Translations under genes and position numbers: made by a program | Notes under the pieces: generated by a model | The model's input: the letters and a program-made list of their open reading frames with translations, nothing else | Databases searched by the model: none | What the model was told of the DNA's origin: nothing | Shown here: piece after piece, positions 40,094 to 43,024 of the stretch | Layout: the number at the start of each line of letters is the position of its first letter | Position numbering within the stretch: the first letter of the stretch is position 1 | From: Planctomycetota bacterium | GTDB lineage: Bacteria; Planctomycetota; Phycisphaerae; Phycisphaerales; UBA1924 | DNA length: 43,024 nucleotides | Direction of reading: 5' to 3' | Assembly (NCBI GenBank): GCA_024280755.1 | Contig: JAJRPN010000011.1 | Location: 1-43,024, forward strand

Positions 40094-40924
40094 TCACTTG
40101 AGTCCGTAATCTTTCTCAAGGTAGCCATCAAGGTCTTTCCATCCGCCAAAGCAACCGCCCTCACAGTCTCGATAGAACTCCCACGCCAACCCTTGAGCGA
40201 CCCGAACCAGTTTTCCGCCAGGTTGATCGCGTACACCATTCCGACACAATAAAAAGATACTCCAGCCCATGAAAAATGTCTGTTGTTTCTTGCGCTCGCG
40301 TCGTTTTAAAAGCCAGTTTTCCTCTTCAATCTCTTGTAAATATCGCTCGGTTGTGGACGAGAGACGAATACCCACCTCCCGCATCTCTTCCGCTGTTGGC
40401 ATCGCTTCCTGATAGATATCCATCACTTCATACAAAGCTTCTTGATGCTTCGGCTCACGGATAACACTCCGCACTTTCAACCCCGTCCACATCCCCGATC
40501 GCAACTGATACGCAAGCCCATCCCCCGGCTCCCATTCAATCGTGTCTACGAACGCCTTTTTGATTTTCGTAGGCTTCTTCTGAGCCCCAAGAATCTTCTT
40601 CTCCAGCCTCGCAATCGCCCGCTTTCGAGCAGGGAGTTCGTCAGGGCAATCCCGAGCAAACGCTTCGAGCCCTGCCCCGCTGCCAATTACCTCAAGCGCC
40701 CGCTCCTTGACCATCTCGGTCAGCCGCCCGGTCTGCACCTGCGTGGCCGCCAGCGCCAGCCAAAACTCAGCCCCATCATCCTCATCCTCGTCGGGAAAAT
40801 TATCAGCAATGAGTTTCTCAACCACATCCTCAACACAAACCCCGTCCCCAATCAGGTCACGAAACTCGCCCTGTATATCCAGTGCGTAATCACTATCAAA
40901 GATTCCTGCTTCCCATGATCCCAT
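40094..40924 (-). CDS. DUF4259-like protein
   Basis: A 276-residue soluble protein. The start MGSWEAGIFDSDYALDI is the signature opening of DUF4259 proteins (MGAWGxGxFDNDxAxD). After an acidic block (DEDEDDGAEFWLALAATQ), also typical, the family match ends near residue 135. The C-terminal half holds a long charged segment (EEENWLLKRRERKKQQ), WSIFLLCRNG and a Cys/Gly end. Function unknown; such proteins often appear as single accessory genes. An inverted repeat at 40944-40974 lies just upstream of its start. Confidence 0.65.
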   Translation of the reverse strand: MGSWEAGIFDSDYALDIQGEFRDLIGDGVCVEDVVEKLIADNFPDEDEDDGAEFWLALAATQVQTGRLTEMVKERALEVIGSGAGLEAFARDCPDELPARKRAIARLEKKILGAQKKPTKIKKAFVDTIEWEPGDGLAYQLRSGMWTGLKVRSVIREPKHQEALYEVMDIYQEAMPTAEEMREVGIRLSSTTERYLQEIEEENWLLKRRERKKQQTFFMGWSIFLLCRNGVRDQPGGKLVRVAQGLAWEFYRDCEGGCFGGWKDLDGYLEKDYGLK

Positions 40925-40943
40925 ATGAGGATATTAGCCGGGT

Positions 40944-40974
40944 GCCATGTAGGAGACCCCGTCACCTACATGGC
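40944..40974. promoter_or_regulatory. Inverted repeat upstream of the DUF4259-like gene
   Basis: Perfect 10-bp inverted repeat GCCATGTAGG (40944-40953) and CCTACATGGC (40965-40974), 11-base centre, 19 bases before the minus-strand ATG. It could be an operator for that gene or, followed by TTCTCTTT, a plus-strand hairpin. Confidence 0.35.
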
Positions 40975-41050
40975 TTCTCTTTCCATCTCTCCCAATCTTC
41001 TCCGCACCTTTGCGCGATCTTTACGCCCTCTGCGTTCAACTCTTTCCCTC

Positions 41051-41166
41051 CCCATCTTCCCCCAATTTTCACACAAAACTTCTTGCATTCCCCCCAAAGC
41101 ACACGATGATTACCCCGTGCCTACCGCACTATCCGGAGTTATCCCATGGCCAAGCCAGCTCCATGA
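41051..41166 (+). promoter_or_regulatory. Duplicated promoter/leader with orphan six-codon ORF
   Basis: This stretch closely matches the region before the GH57 gene: TTCACAC, AAACTTCTTGC, CACGATGAT, CCGGAG and an ATGGCC start are kept in order. TTGCAT (41083-41088) and GATGAT (41105-41110) are 16 bp apart, as in the other copy. The ATG at 41146 gives only MAKPAP before TGA (41164-41166). No gene follows on this strand. Confidence 0.6.
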
Positions 41167-41196
41167 AATACCTCGCACGGCTCCCATATCCTAAAC

Positions 41197-42051
41197 TTAC
41201 GGGCAACCAGTACTCATCGAGGTCAGAAACGCAGAGACATCAAAGAAGTTGAATGTACCATCGTTGTTGAAGTCTGGCTGGGTATTTAAGAAGATCGAAA
41301 TATCGAAGAAGTTCAACGCTCCATCCCCAGACAAATCCGCCGGGCATGCCAGCCCAGAGTTGTACACAATCCGCGGATTGTCAAAGCCGATATCCCATGG
41401 GTCATCAAACGGATGTGTTGGTTGGGACAAATCCCCATAGTAGAACATCACCTCGGTAACATTGGTGATGACGGTGTTCCAGTCAGCATCGCGATCGTTG
41501 TTGCCAACCCAAATACCCCAGTTGCTCGGCATACTCGTCACCTGTGGATTGATCACAAAATCAAATGATCGCCAATCAAGAAATGGCAAGTTCAAAGAGC
41601 TGACGGTATAGATATACACATCATCCGTCGGATTGTTCGGCGTCCCACCATCGCTCCGTAACACCAAAGAAAGCGGGCGCGAAGGCCCAAAGGTCATCAT
41701 CGAGGTAAGATCAATCCCGATCTCACTCACTTGCCGATCGCGATAGTCCCCATGAAAAACATTCGCTGTGCCACCAACAGTCGTCCGAAGCCGAGGCGCA
41801 GGCGTTCGCAAGCAAAAGTTAAACTCCGGCGTCTGCTCACACCGTAAATGGATATATGCACCACCATGGCCGCCGTCGGGTTCGAGGAGTTCGATCGAGT
41901 TATCGTCGGTGTTGAAATAGCTCCACCCCCCAACATTCTTGCCGTCGTCCAGGGTATTAACGAAGAACTCTTGCCCGAAAGCAACGCTTGAGAGCGACAT
42001 TGATCCTCCGACAGCCAGAAGGAGTAATACGCGAGATGGATTTGATTGCAT
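41197..42051 (-). CDS. Secreted protein with C-terminal dockerin-like calcium loops
   Basis: A 284-residue exported protein. Signal peptide (about 1-26, cleavage after AFG or near it), a beta-rich central domain of about 205 residues (lectin-like look, e.g. GIDLTSMMTFGPSRPLSLVLR, WRSFDFVINPQ), then residues 233-284 with two calcium-loop repeats: DLSGDGALNFFDISIFL and DFNNDGTFNFFDVSAFL, framed by CP and ending GCP. This tail is common in Phycisphaerae extracellular proteins and resembles type I dockerins; its partner there is unknown. ATG 42051 has AGAGGA upstream; an earlier in-frame start adds 12 charged residues. It is divergent from the GH57 gene. Confidence 0.8.
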   Translation of the reverse strand: MQSNPSRVLLLLAVGGSMSLSSVAFGQEFFVNTLDDGKNVGGWSYFNTDDNSIELLEPDGGHGGAYIHLRCEQTPEFNFCLRTPAPRLRTTVGGTANVFHGDYRDRQVSEIGIDLTSMMTFGPSRPLSLVLRSDGGTPNNPTDDVYIYTVSSLNLPFLDWRSFDFVINPQVTSMPSNWGIWVGNNDRDADWNTVITNVTEVMFYYGDLSQPTHPFDDPWDIGFDNPRIVYNSGLACPADLSGDGALNFFDISIFLNTQPDFNNDGTFNFFDVSAFLTSMSTGCP

Positions 42052-42170
42052 GTTGTTTTCCTCTTCAAAGTGTTTGTAGACCCGCATTCAATCCTACCCA
42101 AATCTACTCTTTACCACAAGACCAATACTCAAGAATTCGCATCCGACCACCTGCTCATCATTATCCCCCC

Positions 42171-42271
42171 CTCTTCCCCAAACTTTCACACGAAACTTCT
42201 TGCTTCTCCCCTCAATTGCACGATGATAGAGATGACACAAGTGATGCCCGACGCATTGCCGGAGATATACC
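42171..42271 (+). promoter_or_regulatory. Promoter/leader of the GH57 gene
   Basis: Second copy of the leader at 41051. TTGCTT (42200-42205) and GATGAT (42222-42227), 16-bp spacing, lie 45 bases before the ATG; CCGGAG precedes the start. That two copies share exactly these hexamers and spacing supports a real promoter. Confidence 0.55.
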
Positions 42272-43024
42272 ATGGCCTCAATCGTCTTCTACTTCCAAGT
42301 TCACCAGCCACACCGCCTCAAGCCCTACTCCGTCTTCCACACAGACCCGTTCTATTTCCACGAAGAGGTCAACGCACAAATCGCCGAGAAGGTCGCTGAC
42401 AAGTGCTATCGCCCGACGACCAAGCTCATGCTCGATCTCATCAAACGCCACGAAGGCAACTTCCGAATCTCCTACGCCATCACAGGCACCGTTATCGAGC
42501 AATGGAAAAAATTTACGCCCGATGTCCTCGACCTCTTCGAGCAACTCGCCGACACCGGCTGCGTTGAGTTTGTCGCCGAGACCTACTACCACTCGCTGAG
42601 CTTCCTCTACTCCCAAGACGAGTTCCACCACCAGCTCGACATGCACACCAACCTCATAGAACAACACTTCGGCCAAACCCCAAAGGTCTTCCGAAACACC
42701 GAACTCATCTACGCCAATGAACTCGCAAACGCACTCTCCAAAATAAAAGACAAAGACGGCAACCCCCGATTCCTAGGCACCATCTGCGAAGGCACCGACT
42801 CACACCTGGGCTACCGCTCCCCAGCCCACATCTATCGCCCACCCGCATCCGCCTTCAACTCTTCGTCCCTCCCCCGTCCTGACGGGGGAGGTGGCGGCGA
42901 AGCCGACGGAGGGGGTCTTCTTTCCCCCTCTTCATCATCCCCTCCCCCCTTCGGCCTCCTCCTCAAAAACTACAAGCTCTCCGACGACATCGCCTTCCGA
43001 TTCTCAAACAAAGCATGGGAAGAA
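42272..43024 (+). CDS. GH57 family glycosidase/alpha-amylase (partial, runs off the window)
   Basis: The first 251 residues of a cytosolic GH57 enzyme, which acts on alpha-glucans. Family features: FYFQVHQPHRL near residue 6, ISYAITGTVIEQW, FVAETYYHSL, and VFRNTELIY with the nucleophile Glu144; then GTDSHLGYRSPAHIYRP and LLLKNYKLSDDIAFRF. Between IYRP and LLLKNY lie about 30 residues of Ser/Pro/Gly that do not belong to the family: they are translated from a REP-like palindrome (copy A), which keeps the frame. The reading frame stays open to the window end. Confidence 0.9.
   Translation, partial: MASIVFYFQVHQPHRLKPYSVFHTDPFYFHEEVNAQIAEKVADKCYRPTTKLMLDLIKRHEGNFRISYAITGTVIEQWKKFTPDVLDLFEQLADTGCVEFVAETYYHSLSFLYSQDEFHHQLDMHTNLIEQHFGQTPKVFRNTELIYANELANALSKIKDKDGNPRFLGTICEGTDSHLGYRSPAHIYRPPASAFNSSSLPRPDGGGGGEADGGGLLSPSSSSPPPFGLLLKNYKLSDDIAFRFSNKAWEE
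42868..42923 (+). repeat. REP-like palindrome, copy A, inside the GH57 coding region
   Basis: Perfect 11-bp stem CCTCCCCCGTC (42868-42878) and GACGGGGGAGG (42881-42891), followed by GGCGGCGAAGCCGAC and GGAGGGGGTCTTCTTT, the same order and tail as copy B at 20347. It covers codons 199-217 of the GH57 gene without a stop. Confidence 0.88.

Noticed and set aside
1..43024. Change of G/C strand bias near 20 kb, suggesting an inversion bounded by REP-like repeats or a replication switch
   Set aside because: Hand counts of a few lines gave C excess at 19.9-20.6 and at 25-33 kb and G excess at several points between 8 and 19 kb, but lines at 21-22 kb were mixed. A computed cumulative skew plot is needed before any claim.

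Overview
The window looks like a chromosomal segment of a planctomycete, most probably class Phycisphaerae. The evidence is two secreted proteins ending in a VPLP-type PEP-CTERM sorting tail, a secreted protein ending in a calcium-loop pair of the NFFD(V/I)S type closed by Gly-Cys-Pro, a Lys/Ala/Thr-rich histone-H1-like protein, a type IV prepilin-like protein, ComEC, and many genes without a clear Shine-Dalgarno sequence. No rRNA, tRNA, CRISPR array, transposase or integrase was seen. Most of the window is ordinary chromosome with small accessory patches.

Layout. 0-5 kb: a membrane protein, a small four-cysteine protein, two tandem VPLP-CTERM secreted proteins (one with a candidate internal thioester), a DUF3179 protein and the histone-like protein. 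5-10.4 kb: a polyferredoxin-like membrane protein fused to a long TPR-like region, divergent from class II DAHP synthase, which is followed by an overlapping glycosyltransferase. 10.4-12.2 kb: an AT-richer patch with two overlapping lipoprotein genes behind a G11 homopolymer, a phase-variation candidate. 12.2-18.3 kb: HIT protein, CBS-pair protein, 3-methyladenine glycosylase, a nuoD-lipoprotein-nuoE cluster and a Tat-exported flavoprotein. 18.4-20.2 kb: a metal-type permease with a cysteine-cluster linker and a small membrane methyltransferase. 20.3-20.5 kb: an inverted pair of REP-like palindromes.

20.5-26.7 kb (minus strand): a 702-residue lipoprotein, pdxJ, folC and pepA, probably co-transcribed, divergent from trpE. 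28.4-35.5 kb: a secreted cysteine-containing protein, HU, a D-2-hydroxyacid dehydrogenase, comEC, the prepilin-like protein and a zinc-ribbon membrane protein. 35.5-40 kb: two short flagellins, a GT4 glycosyltransferase and an LptF/LptG-type permease. 40-43 kb: a DUF4259-like protein, the dockerin-like secreted protein and the start of a GH57 glycosidase that runs off the window.

The genes cover aromatic amino acid synthesis (class II DAHPS, trpE), cofactors (pdxJ, folC), respiration (nuoD, nuoE), envelope and surface functions (lipoproteins, sorting-tail proteins, LptF/G), motility and DNA uptake. The most unusual points are a REP-like palindrome read in frame through the GH57 catalytic domain, the G11 tract before the lipoprotein pair, the candidate Cys69-Gln140 thioester protein, a duplicated promoter/leader that now heads only a six-codon ORF, and in-frame short tandem repeats in pdxJ and in the zinc-ribbon gene. 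All assignments come from reading the sequence; no database search was run.
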